A stretch of DNA of 64,000 nucleotides. Origin: Clostridia bacterium. Lineage in GTDB: Bacteria > Bacillota > Clostridia > Christensenellales > Borkfalkiaceae. The notes beneath the pieces were generated by a model. It ran no database searches and was not told the origin of the DNA. It saw nothing but the letters and a program-made list of their open reading frames with translations. The position numbers and the translations under genes are program-made. The stretch lies in the NCBI GenBank assembly GCA_017453045.1, contig JAFTKX010000021.1, positions 1-64,000 on the forward strand. The letters run 5' to 3'. Shown here in pieces: positions 8,514-15,596 of the stretch; positions within the stretch are counted from its first letter, which is position 1, and every line of letters begins with the position of its first letter.

Positions 8514-9272
8514 TTAAAAACTTGCTATTTCCACTTGTTTTTCGGGTAAGTGCTCCCAGTATCTAACAGGCAAAAAGTTTTTCATTATGCGGTGATTTTT
8601 TCTTTCTTTTATATTCACGCTTTTATAATAAGTTTGCCAAAGTTTTTTAAAGTTTACTTCTTCGTCGGATAAATACACGGTAACTTGTCTGTCTTCTGCG
8701 CAAATTTGTTCGCAGTTTTGCCCGTCGTACATACCGAGAACGTTCCTTTTTACGTCGTGAATAATAAACGCTTGGTTTGCAAATCTTGTCGTAAAGTGAG
8801 GCATAAGTAACCAAGTTATATCGTTGTCGGGGCTAAAATGGGCGTAGTAATAGCCGTCGACGGACTGCTCAAAGCGTATAAACCCTTTAAAGCGGTGAAG
8901 TTCGTAAGTTATTTGTTTTAATAAATCGCTGAAAGCCAAAACGTTCTCGTCTGCAAAATTTTTAGAAACGTCTACGCCTTTGTTATCAATTACAATTTTT
9001 AAATAGTTGAAAATAACGGTATATTTATCTTCCCGTCCACTTTTTAAGGCGAGAGAAACGTCTTTTGACACTCCGTAAGTTTTGCACTCTTTTAAACAGT
9101 TAGATACGCGCTTTGCTTTTTGAGCGTCGGTAACGATTTCGTAAACGTTGTCGTAAAAGCCTATTTGAACTTGTTTGTCGGTAACGGTTTTAGGAATACG
9201 CTTTTCGTAATAAGCGTCAAAAATGCAGGTAAAAAGCCCCATTTTAGTTCCGTCAAAAATAAAAGTAATCAT
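8514..9272 (-). CDS. TIGR03915/DUF4130-type DNA metabolism protein
   Basis: 252 residues starting MITFIFDGTKMGLFTCIFDA, the hallmark of the DUF4130 (TIGR03915) family, a probable DNA metabolism protein that in many genomes is fused to or neighbours a uracil-DNA glycosylase domain. No glycosylase domain is present in this short form. Its start overlaps the radical-SAM gene by 4 bases, so both are translated together. The operon lies behind a LexA-box promoter, consistent with DNA repair. The biochemical activity is not established. Confidence 0.85.
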   Translation of the reverse strand: MITFIFDGTKMGLFTCIFDAYYEKRIPKTVTDKQVQIGFYDNVYEIVTDAQKAKRVSNCLKECKTYGVSKDVSLALKSGREDKYTVIFNYLKIVIDNKGVDVSKNFADENVLAFSDLLKQITYELHRFKGFIRFEQSVDGYYYAHFSPDNDITWLLMPHFTTRFANQAFIIHDVKRNVLGMYDGQNCEQICAEDRQVTVYLSDEEVNFKKLWQTYYKSVNIKERKNHRIMKNFLPVRYWEHLPEKQVEIASF

Positions 9273-10525
9273 ATTTCTCCTTGTAAGACGCTCTGTCTTA
9301 TTTCGTCATTTGAAAACATTGAAAGTTGTGATAATATAACGCTGTCGGTGGACGTTAATAAAAGGGTGTTTTTTACGGCGAGTTGGTTTTCCGTACCAAA
9401 AAACTTGCCGTTACAAGTAATAAAGTTTATCGCGCGTTTTAAAACTATTCGCATTTTTTTTAGGTCTAAAAAATCGAGTTTTCCATACCGCCTTGCGTTT
9501 ATTATTTTATACGCGCCCTTAAATCCTATCCCCGGAACTCGAAGTAAAACTTCGGCTGGCGCTGTGTTAATTTCTACGGGGAAAAATTCGGGATGTTTTA
9601 ACGCCCAATGGCATTTAGGGTCGTATCCTTCGGGCAAATTTTCGTTCTCGTCCAAAATTTCTTCGGCTTTAAAACCGTAAAAGCGAAGTAGCCAGTCTAC
9701 TTGATAAAGTCTATGTTCTCGTAATAGCCCTATCGGAGAAGTCGGCAAGTGTGAATTTTTGTCGTTTGTCGGAACATAAGACGAAAAATAAACCCTTTTT
9801 AAAGAAAACTTTTTATAAAGCCCTTGAGTTAGTCTTATTATTTGTCCGTCGCTTTCGGGCGACGCGCCAACAATCATTTGTGTAGTTTGTCCCGCAGGTA
9901 AAAATTTATGATATTTAACTGATAAGGCTTGTTTTTTTTCGCTTGCCATATAGCCCATAGGCGAGATTATGCCGACTTTGCTCTTTTGCGGAGCGAGTAG
10001 TTTTAAACTTCGCTCCGACGGTAATTCGATATTAAAACTCATTCTATCGACGTATTCGCCAGCGCGCATAATAAGTTTCTTGTCCGCCGACGGAATTCCT
10101 TTAAGGTGAATATATCCGTTAAAGCGGTGTAATTTTCTAAGTCTTATTACGGTGTCTAAAAGTTTTTCCATAGTTGCGTCGGGACTTTGGTCGACCGCCG
10201 AAGATAAAAACAAACCTTCAATCATATTACGCCTATAAAAACTCATTACAAGTTCGCAAATTTCTTCTGGGGTTGCTTCGGCTCTTTCTATATCGTTGCT
10301 ACGACGATTTACGCAGTATTGACAGTCGTAAGAGCATTTATTTGTGAGGAGTATTTTAAGTAGCGAAATACATCTTCCGTCTTCGGTAAAAGAGTGGCAA
10401 ATTCCCGCAATATCGGCGTTGCCTATACCGCCTTTTAAATTGCGACGGGATGAGCCGGACGACGAGCAAGACACGTCGTATTTAGCGCTTTCGGTTAAAA
10501 TTTTTAATCTCTCGTAGTCAATCAT
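9269..10525 (-). CDS. Radical-SAM putative DNA modification/repair protein (TIGR03916)
   Basis: 418 residues from the ATG at 10525, which has AGGAGAA in front; a longer upstream frame lacks a site. The 4Fe-4S motif is TNKCSYDCQYC (CxxxCxxC), and a helix-hairpin-helix motif near the C terminus (TAPAEVLLRVPGIGFKGA) points to DNA binding. The family always travels with DUF4130 proteins and is thought to act in DNA repair, but the lesion is unknown. Two LexA boxes flank its promoter, so it should be SOS-induced. Confidence 0.9.
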   Translation of the reverse strand: MIDYERLKILTESAKYDVSCSSSGSSRRNLKGGIGNADIAGICHSFTEDGRCISLLKILLTNKCSYDCQYCVNRRSNDIERAEATPEEICELVMSFYRRNMIEGLFLSSAVDQSPDATMEKLLDTVIRLRKLHRFNGYIHLKGIPSADKKLIMRAGEYVDRMSFNIELPSERSLKLLAPQKSKVGIISPMGYMASEKKQALSVKYHKFLPAGQTTQMIVGASPESDGQIIRLTQGLYKKFSLKRVYFSSYVPTNDKNSHLPTSPIGLLREHRLYQVDWLLRFYGFKAEEILDENENLPEGYDPKCHWALKHPEFFPVEINTAPAEVLLRVPGIGFKGAYKIINARRYGKLDFLDLKKMRIVLKRAINFITCNGKFFGTENQLAVKNTLLLTSTDSVILSQLSMFSNDEIRQSVLQGEI

Positions 10526-10622
10526 AATTTTTCTCCTAAGCGTTGCCGTCTTATAAAAACAAACCTTTTGTTCGCCCAAAATTCCAGCAAAATCAAGGGA
10601 AAAAGGCTGATAAATTAAAAAG

Positions 10623-10636
10623 CGAACAAATGTTTG
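10623..10636. promoter_or_regulatory. LexA (SOS) box 1
   Basis: cgaacaaatgtttg fits the Gram-positive CGAAC-N4-GTTYG SOS box. It lies just downstream of the -10 of the promoter at 10645-10673, covering the expected start region. Confidence 0.8.
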
Positions 10637-10644
10637 TTTTCTAC

Positions 10645-10673
10645 ATTATACTACGAGAAAAAGCAAAAGTCAA
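10645..10673 (-). promoter_or_regulatory. Promoter of the radical-SAM/DUF4130 operon
   Basis: On the - strand: TTGACT (10668-10673), a 17-base spacer, TATAAT (10645-10650). LexA box 2 overlaps the -35 and box 1 lies at the start site, so LexA would block it fully. Confidence 0.85.
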
Positions 10674-10684
10674 ACAAATGTTCG
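10671..10684. promoter_or_regulatory. LexA (SOS) box 2
   Basis: caaacaaatgttcg, the same element in reversed half-site order, overlapping the -35 hexamer. Centre-to-centre distance to box 1 is 48 bases. Confidence 0.8.
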
Positions 10685-10712
10685 CATTTTATTAAAAATT
10701 TTTTCTGGCAAA

Positions 10713-10868
10713 TTAAAAGGTTGTATCGGTTGAATTGTTTGCGTTACACGAGCAACAACAATTCGTAGTAGTGCCTAAAGCGAGTAGCAGTAAAAGTTGA
10801 GTTAAAGAAATTGAGCCGTTTGAATAGAGCAAAAATAAAATACCTAAAAGGACGATGCTATCTGTCAT
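10713..10868 (-). CDS. Small Cys-rich membrane protein, 51 aa
   Basis: Begins at ATG 10868 after GGAG at good distance. The product MTDSIVLLGILFLLYSNG has a hydrophobic helix, a Leu-rich second stretch (QLLLLLALG) and a tail with four cysteines (NCCCSCN). It ends 29 bases before LexA box 2 and reads toward the SOS operon, so it may be an upstream gene on a shared transcript. It is divergent from arsR, whose product could control it. Family unknown. Confidence 0.55.
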   Translation of the reverse strand: MTDSIVLLGILFLLYSNGSISLTQLLLLLALGTTTNCCCSCNANNSTDTTF

Positions 10869-10882
10869 AAAAAAATCTCCAA

Positions 10883-10898
10883 AAGGTTACAAAACCTT
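10883..10898. promoter_or_regulatory. Inverted repeat in the arsR/small-gene divergent region
   Basis: aaggtt-acaa-aacctt, a perfect 6-base dyad just upstream of the small gene's Shine-Dalgarno site. Possible ArsR operator; weak evidence. Confidence 0.3.
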
Positions 10899-10941
10899 AC
10901 TTTATATTACTTTATGCGACAAAGATTTCGGTTATGATAAA

Positions 10942-10970
10942 TTGACGATGGAAATAAAAAGATATACAAT
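10942..10970 (+). promoter_or_regulatory. Promoter of arsR-like gene
   Basis: TTGACG (10942-10947), 17-base spacer, TACAAT (10965-10970). The expected transcript start coincides with the ATG at 10977. Confidence 0.65.
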
Positions 10971-10976
10971 ATTTAT

Positions 10977-11318
10977 ATGGGAACAGCGTATTTAAAATTA
11001 AACGACAGACTTGGCTCAATGGTAGAAAATTATTTGCCCGACGACGAACTGTTAGACGAACTAACGGGAGTATTTTCAATTTTTTCGGACAAGACAAGGC
11101 TTAGAATTTTATCTTCATTAACCATAACGGATATGTGCGTAAGCGATATATCAATGGCGCTTAAAATAAACCAAACGACAGTTTCGCACCAACTTCGCAT
11201 TTTGAGAAATTTAGGGGCGGTGAATTGTTATCGAAGCGGAAAGATAGTGTATTATTCTTTAAAGGACGAAATACTCGGAGATATACTTCTTAAAGGAATT
11301 GAATTTTTAAGTAAATAA
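10977..11318 (+). CDS. ArsR/SmtB-family winged-helix regulator
   Basis: 113 residues with the ArsR fold: IFSDKTRLRILSSL in helix 2-3 and the recognition helix region MALKINQTTVSHQLRILRNLG, then the wing with SGKIVYYSL. Cys residues (Cys52 in TDMCVSD and one near residue 80) could bind metal or thiol ligands, but the classic CVC motif of ArsR is not intact (a single Cys). The predicted mRNA would begin at the ATG, so it may be leaderless; an alternative ATG 36 bases later also lacks a Shine-Dalgarno site. Divergent from the small Cys-rich membrane gene. Confidence 0.85.
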   Translation: MGTAYLKLNDRLGSMVENYLPDDELLDELTGVFSIFSDKTRLRILSSLTITDMCVSDISMALKINQTTVSHQLRILRNLGAVNCYRSGKIVYYSLKDEILGDILLKGIEFLSK

Positions 11319-11322
11319 GAAA

Positions 11323-11350
11323 GCGCCGAGGCGAAATTTCGCCTCGGCGC
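11323..11350. terminator. Perfect palindromic hairpin after arsR
   Basis: Two 14-base arms (11323-11336 and 11337-11350) with no spacer, GC-rich. The following T-run is short, so termination may be moderate. Confidence 0.65.
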
Positions 11351-11373
11351 GTATCTTATTATATAATAATTAA

Positions 11374-11557
11374 AGGCTCTGTCACAACTCGTGACTGATA
11401 TTTAAAGGCTTATACACTTCGCGATAATAGTCTTTTTACGGGTTTTTGCAATTTCGATTTTGAGCAAGGTAATTCCCTTGCAAAAATCTCATAAAAATCC
11501 CGTCTTACTCGTATATAACCCTTCAAATTTTATCAGTCATACATTGTGACATAGCCT
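11374..11557. repeat. MITE-like element with imperfect terminal inverted repeats
   Basis: The ends are inverted repeats: aggctctgtcacaa at 11374 and its near complement ending agcct at 11557 (13 of 14 positions match), with further inverted similarity inward (gactgata and tatcagtc, then aaaggctta and taaccctt). The 184-base unit has no coding frame and lies between convergent genes. It looks like a non-autonomous mobile element or a large stem-loop repeat. No second copy is visible in the window, and no clear target duplication. Confidence 0.5.
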
Positions 11558-11564
11558 CATTAAA

Positions 11565-12512
11565 TTATCTGCATTCGTCAGCCTTGCCTGCACAACCTAA
11601 AACGTTAACGAGTTTGTGTTCAACGATTTGTTGTACGCTTGCTCTTGCGTCGCCAAGATATTGTCTTGGGTCGAAGTGGTCTGGATGTTCAACGAAGTGT
11701 TTTCTAACGGCAGAAGTGCAAGCCATACGAAGATCAGAGTCAATGTTAATCTTACATACAGCCATAGTTGCTGCTTGGCGGAGCATTTCTTCTGGAATAC
11801 CGATAGCGTCAGGCATCTTTCCGCCGTATTGGTTAACGAGCCTTACAAATTCTTGTGGAACTGAAGACGCGCCGTGAAGTACGATTGGGAAACCCGGAAG
11901 GCGTTTGCCAACTTCTTCTAAAATGTCAAATCTAAGTTGTGGTTTTTGACCTGGTTTAAACTTGTACGCGCCGTGAGAAGTTCCGATAGCGATTGCGAGA
12001 GAGTCAATACCAGTCTTGGTAGCGAATTCGTAAACTTCGTCTGGGTCGGTAAACATAGCGTCTTCGCTGTTTACGTTTACGTCGTCTTCAATACCGGCGA
12101 GTTTACCAAGTTCTGCTTCAACGGTAACGTTTCTATCGTGAGCGTATTTAACGACTTCGCGAGTGATTTCCATATTTTTAGCAAGGTCGTATTTAGAAGC
12201 GTCAATCATAACTGACGTAAATCCGCCGTCGATACAACTTTTGCAAAGTTCAAAACTGTCGCCGTGGTCAAGATGTAAAACGATAGGAAGACCCGTGTCT
12301 TCTTCCGCTGCTTGAACGAGATGTTTAAGGTAAAGTGGGTTAGCGTATTTTCTTGCGCCCGAAGAAACCTGCAAAATAAGTGGAGCGTTTTGCTTAACGC
12401 CTGCATTTACGATACCTTGGATTGTTTCCATGTTGTTTACGTTGAAAGCGCCTATTGCGTAACCGCCCTTATAAGCCATTTCAAACATTTTTTTGGAATT
12501 AACTATTGGCAT
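11565..12512 (-). CDS. fba: Class II fructose-bisphosphate aldolase
   Basis: 315 residues from the ATG at 12512, set by CGGAGGA upstream; a 14-codon extension in frame lacks a site. Class II motifs are visible: AFNVNNMETI at the N terminus, LHLDHGDSFE with the zinc-ligand His residues and catalytic Asp, and the VLHGASSVPQE block with the third ligand. It cleaves fructose 1,6-bisphosphate in glycolysis using zinc. Monocistronic with its own promoter; length fits the about 310-residue gut-Firmicute subgroup. Confidence 0.95.
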   Translation of the reverse strand: MPIVNSKKMFEMAYKGGYAIGAFNVNNMETIQGIVNAGVKQNAPLILQVSSGARKYANPLYLKHLVQAAEEDTGLPIVLHLDHGDSFELCKSCIDGGFTSVMIDASKYDLAKNMEITREVVKYAHDRNVTVEAELGKLAGIEDDVNVNSEDAMFTDPDEVYEFATKTGIDSLAIAIGTSHGAYKFKPGQKPQLRFDILEEVGKRLPGFPIVLHGASSVPQEFVRLVNQYGGKMPDAIGIPEEMLRQAATMAVCKINIDSDLRMACTSAVRKHFVEHPDHFDPRQYLGDARASVQQIVEHKLVNVLGCAGKADECR

Positions 12513-12542
12513 AATATCCTCCGAAAGTTTTAGTTCGCATAT

Positions 12543-12571
12543 ATTATACACCATTTTTTAATTAACTGCAA
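12543..12571 (-). promoter_or_regulatory. Promoter of fba
   Basis: On the - strand TTGCAG (12566-12571), 17-base spacer, TATAAT (12543-12548). Confidence 0.75.
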
Positions 12572-12590
12572 TTAAATAAAATGAATATAC

Positions 12591-12619
12591 TTGACAAAAT
12601 TAGGAAAATTTCATATAAT
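12591..12619 (+). promoter_or_regulatory. Consensus promoter of the TM1266/ABC operon
   Basis: TTGACA (12591-12596), 17-base spacer, TATAAT (12614-12619): a perfect SigA promoter. Transcription should start near 12626, about 149 bases before the first gene. Confidence 0.85.
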
Positions 12620-12625
12620 GAAGTT

Positions 12626-12774
12626 ACTGAATCGATGTTTGTTCGGAGAGGAAGCGCAAAACAAAAGGTAAACCTGTTTTTGACATTGTATTTTGAAAAC
12701 GGCTTTGCAAAAATATCACGTTAAATATGCGCATACTCTTTTTGGGTGTGCGCGTTATTTTTTTAGGAGAATTT
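12626..12774 (+). promoter_or_regulatory. 5' leader with attenuator-like architecture, class unassigned
   Basis: About 149 bases of leader end in an intrinsic terminator (12727-12764) placed directly before the Shine-Dalgarno site. Upstream there are weak stems (for example 12653-12682 and 12687-12717) and a 29-codon frame from ATG 12635 to TAA 12724 with no Shine-Dalgarno site. This is the layout of a riboswitch or attenuator. I do not recognise the aptamer: it lacks the TPP, SAM, THF and cobalamin consensus elements. Confidence 0.5.
12727..12764 (+). terminator. Leader terminator upstream of the TM1266-family gene
   Basis: A 10-pair stem (12729-12738 with 12744-12753, two G-U pairs), 5-base loop, then a run of T residues to 12764. 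It ends immediately before the AGGAGA ribosome site, so read-through is needed for expression. Confidence 0.75.
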
Positions 12775-13023
12775 ATGAGAATAGCAGTTGTAGGAATAGT
12801 AATTGAAAAAGATAGGCGCGCGTCTTCTAAAGTAAACGAAATTTTATCGGAGTATGGCGATTATATCGTAGGGCGTATGGGCGTTCCTGATAAAAATATT
12901 GACGTTTATTGTATAAGCGTTATAATTAAAGCCACGACGGAGATAATTTCGGCTATGACGGGTAAACTCGGCAGAATAGAAAACGTTACCGTAAAATCTG
13001 CGGTTACAAACGTTGAATTATAA
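12775..13023 (+). CDS. TM1266-family putative iron-only hydrogenase system regulator
   Basis: 82 residues from the ATG at 12775 (AGGAGA upstream); a longer frame beginning at 12727 starts inside the terminator stem and is rejected. The sequence VNEILSEYGDYIVGRMGVPD and the ending TGKLGRIENVTVKSA match the TM1266 family, a small ferredoxin-like/ACT-type fold related to the NikR effector domain. In Thermotoga and Clostridia these genes lie with hydE/hydG/hydF. There is no DNA-binding domain, so a direct regulatory role is uncertain. Here it heads an ABC importer operon. Confidence 0.85.
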   Translation: MRIAVVGIVIEKDRRASSKVNEILSEYGDYIVGRMGVPDKNIDVYCISVIIKATTEIISAMTGKLGRIENVTVKSAVTNVEL

Positions 13024-13034
13024 GGAGAAGAATT

Positions 13035-14048
13035 ATGAAAAAATTATTTGCTTTACTTTTTGCGTTAATGCTTGCATTTTCGTCTTTCGCTCTCGTTTCT
13101 TGCGAACAAGTCGAAAGTGGCGAAAAAACTCCGCTTTCTTTTTATGCTCCCGACGGCGCGCCCGCGCTTTCGATTGCGAAATTTATAAATGATAAAGAAG
13201 ATTTCGATACCGGTGTAGAAATAAACTATAACGTAGTATCTTCAAGCGTTATCGGTCCTACTATGGCTAAAGGCGACGCCGATTTAATGGTAATTCCCGT
13301 AAACGCCGCAAGTAAACTTTATAAGGCAAACGCAAGCGATCCTTACGTTATGACGGCGGTAGTTACTCACGGCAATCTTTATATAGCAAGTACCGAAGAA
13401 AACCTTACTTTAGAAGGTCTTAAGGGTAAGGTTATAGGCGTTATTGGTCAAGGGCTCGTTCCCGACCTTACTTTAAGGGCTGTTTTAAAAGATAACGATT
13501 TACTCGACGACGTAGTTGAAGGCGATACGGCAACCGACGGTAAAATTACTATTCGTTATTTTGCGCAAGCGCCCGATATGTTACCCCTTTTAAAACAAGG
13601 TAAACTTACGGTAGGTCTTTTGCCTGAACCTGCACTCACTAATCTTACTACTAAAGTTGCTCCTGATAAAACTTGGAATATTTTAGATTTACAAGAACTT
13701 TACGACGCTGAAACTAAAGCGTATCCGCAAGCAGTTTTAATGGTTAAAAAGAGCGTTTACAATAAATTTAAAACTCAAATCGTCGCTTTGGGCGATTATT
13801 TTGCAAGCAATTTAACTTGGATTAAAGAAAATACGGAGCAAGCAGTTACAGCCGTAAATTCAGTTCTTCCGGACGGCGTTACGCCGAGTTTAAACGCTAA
13901 CGCAATAAATGCTCAAGTAATTGATAATTGCAAGATTTATTATCAATCTTCAAGTGATGCAAAACAACAAGTAATTGAATATTTGAATAAAATAATTGCG
14001 GTAAGTTCCGACGCTGCAAAAGCCGTTTCGGACGATTTCTTCGCATAA
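13035..14048 (+). CDS. ABC importer substrate-binding lipoprotein (NMT1/SsuA-like)
   Basis: 337 residues with a signal peptide and lipobox LVSC near residue 23. The two-lobed binding fold of the NMT1/THI5/SsuA group is suggested by LSFYAPDGAPALSIAKF at the start and GVIGQGLVPDLTLRAVL in the middle. Relatives bind pyrimidine, sulfonate or nitrate-type ligands; the ligand here is unknown. It is 11 bases after the TM1266-family gene and 8 bases before the permease, in one operon. Confidence 0.85.
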   Translation: MKKLFALLFALMLAFSSFALVSCEQVESGEKTPLSFYAPDGAPALSIAKFINDKEDFDTGVEINYNVVSSSVIGPTMAKGDADLMVIPVNAASKLYKANASDPYVMTAVVTHGNLYIASTEENLTLEGLKGKVIGVIGQGLVPDLTLRAVLKDNDLLDDVVEGDTATDGKITIRYFAQAPDMLPLLKQGKLTVGLLPEPALTNLTTKVAPDKTWNILDLQELYDAETKAYPQAVLMVKKSVYNKFKTQIVALGDYFASNLTWIKENTEQAVTAVNSVLPDGVTPSLNANAINAQVIDNCKIYYQSSSDAKQQVIEYLNKIIAVSSDAAKAVSDDFFA

Positions 14049-14056
14049 AAGGGTAA

Positions 14057-14812
14057 ATGAAGGTAAATAAAGATAAAATTTTAAACTTAATATTTATATT
14101 ATTGCCGTTTATATGTTTGTTTACAGTTTGGCAAATAGGCTCGTCTTTTACCAACGAGTTTATTTTGCCAAGCCTTTTTGAAACGCTACTTGCAACGGGA
14201 AAAGTTTTGGCAAGCGGAAAGTTTTACCTTTCGCTTTTAGGAACTCTAATTAGAACGGTAATAGCCTTTGCAATATCCTTTTTACTTGCGTTTTTACTTG
14301 CTTTTTGGTCAAGGGCTAGTAGGCGCGCAGACGTTACGATTGCGCCCGTTATAAGCGTATTTAGGGCGTTGCCTACGATAGCCGTAGTTCTACTTCTTTT
14401 AATGTGGACGAACTCGTTTATAGCGCCGATAGTAGTAACGTCGCTCGTAGTTTTGCCTACGACATACAGTACGCTAAGAGATGCGTTTTTTAACGTTGAC
14501 GGAGATTTAATAAAGGCTTTGAAACTGTTTGAAGTCGATCAAAAAACCTTGCTTAAAAAGGTTTACGCGCCAAGCGTTTTACCTTCGACGTTGCTTGCCA
14601 TCGGAAGCGGACTTTCTCTAAATTTAAAACTTATGGTTGCGGCTGAAGTTATTGCTGCAACGGCAAATTCTTTAGGCTTTATGTTAAATTCTTCAAAGGC
14701 GCTTTTTGAAACGGCAAAAATGATAGCAATAGTTTTAATAACCGTCGTTATAGGTCTTATCGTTGAACTTACGTTTAAATCAATTTCTAAAAAGGTGGGC
14801 GCATGGCAATGA
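14057..14812 (+). CDS. ABC importer permease (SsuC/ThiX type)
   Basis: 251 residues with about six membrane helices and the inner-membrane coupling motif in the segment starting FEVDQKTLLKKVYAPSVLPS, the EAA-loop equivalent for this family. It pairs with the lipoprotein at 13035 and the ATPase at 14803. Its 3' end overlaps the ATPase gene by 10 bases. Confidence 0.85.
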   Translation: MKVNKDKILNLIFILLPFICLFTVWQIGSSFTNEFILPSLFETLLATGKVLASGKFYLSLLGTLIRTVIAFAISFLLAFLLAFWSRASRRADVTIAPVISVFRALPTIAVVLLLLMWTNSFIAPIVVTSLVVLPTTYSTLRDAFFNVDGDLIKALKLFEVDQKTLLKKVYAPSVLPSTLLAIGSGLSLNLKLMVAAEVIAATANSLGFMLNSSKALFETAKMIAIVLITVVIGLIVELTFKSISKKVGAWQ

Positions 14813-15477
14813 TAAGAATAAGGAACTTAACGAAAAAATACGGCGAAAAAGTCGTTTATCAAAACTTTAATTTAGATATTGCAGAAAATAAGACTTTGGT
14901 AATTTTGGGCGAAAGTGGCTCTGGAAAGACGACGCTACTTAATATTTTGGCAAAACTTACCGATTTTGAAGGGCAAATTGAAGGGAATATAAGTCCCGTT
15001 TCAATGGTTTTTCAAAAAGATTACCTCGTTCCAAATCTTACCGTAGAAGAAAATTTAAGGCTCGTTTGCAAAGATAAAGACGTTTTAGGCGCGCTAAAAA
15101 GCGTTGGGCTTTTAGATAGCGCGAAAAGTTATCCAAAGAGTTTGTCGGCAGGTATGGCGAGAAGGGTTGCTCTTATTAGAGGATTTTTGTTTAGTTCACC
15201 TTTAATGCTTATGGACGAGCCGACTAATTCGCTTGATATAGGCTTAAAACACACCGTGCACGAAATATTAAAGACTAAAAAGAGAGAATGCGAAAAGACC
15301 GTCGTGGTAGTTACTCACGATATAGACGAGGCTCTTTCTCTTGCGGATAGAGTAATAATATTGAGTGGTGGCAAAGTCGTTTATTCCTATGAGTTTAAGT
15401 CAAATCCGTTAGGCAGAGATATAACAGACGGAGAGTGTAACCAAGTTAGAAAAGAACTCATAAAAAGTCTTGTATAA
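14803..15477 (+). CDS. ABC importer ATPase (SsuB/TauB type)
   Basis: 224 residues with Walker A GESGSGKTT (about residues 36-44), Q-loop near VFQKDYLVPN, signature LSAGMARRVAL and Walker B LMLMDEPTNSLD, H-loop VVVTHD. The signature lacks the usual Gly-Gly (SAGM instead of SGGM), a mild deviation. Either ATG 14803 or 14809 could be the start; AAGGTGG favours the first. Short for the family (usually about 245), truncated after the H-loop helix. Confidence 0.85.
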   Translation: MAMIRIRNLTKKYGEKVVYQNFNLDIAENKTLVILGESGSGKTTLLNILAKLTDFEGQIEGNISPVSMVFQKDYLVPNLTVEENLRLVCKDKDVLGALKSVGLLDSAKSYPKSLSAGMARRVALIRGFLFSSPLMLMDEPTNSLDIGLKHTVHEILKTKKRECEKTVVVVTHDIDEALSLADRVIILSGGKVVYSYEFKSNPLGRDITDGECNQVRKELIKSLV

Positions 15478-15516
15478 CTTAAATTGAAGAATAAAAATTA
15501 TTAAATCGGTCAAAAA

Positions 15517-15548
15517 TATAAACGCGACACAAACTTATAGCGTTTATA
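15517..15548. promoter_or_regulatory. 9-base inverted repeat upstream of mazF
   Basis: tataaacgc (15517-15525) and gcgtttata (15540-15548), perfect arms 14 bases apart, 49 bases before the mazF start. There is no T-run, so an operator is more likely than a terminator. The cognate regulator is not visible. Confidence 0.4.
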
Positions 15549-15596
15549 CATACAATGTAACGGGGTTTTGTCGAGTAAATTGTAGGAGATCGATTT

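Noticed and set aside
9120..9680. 186-codon + strand frame across the radical-SAM and DUF4130 genes
   Set aside because: It overlaps two solid genes on the other strand and has no Shine-Dalgarno site or family features.
11616..12533. Several + strand frames across fba
   Set aside because: They are shadows of the aldolase gene with no ribosome sites.
12626..12774. TPP riboswitch upstream of the NMT1-type ABC operon
   Set aside because: Only a short aacctg resembles part of it; the conserved CTGAGA and the paired helices of the TPP aptamer are absent.
12727..13023. Longer start of the TM1266-family gene at 12727
   Set aside because: It begins inside the terminator stem and lacks a ribosome site; ATG 12775 has AGGAGA at the correct distance and matches the family start.
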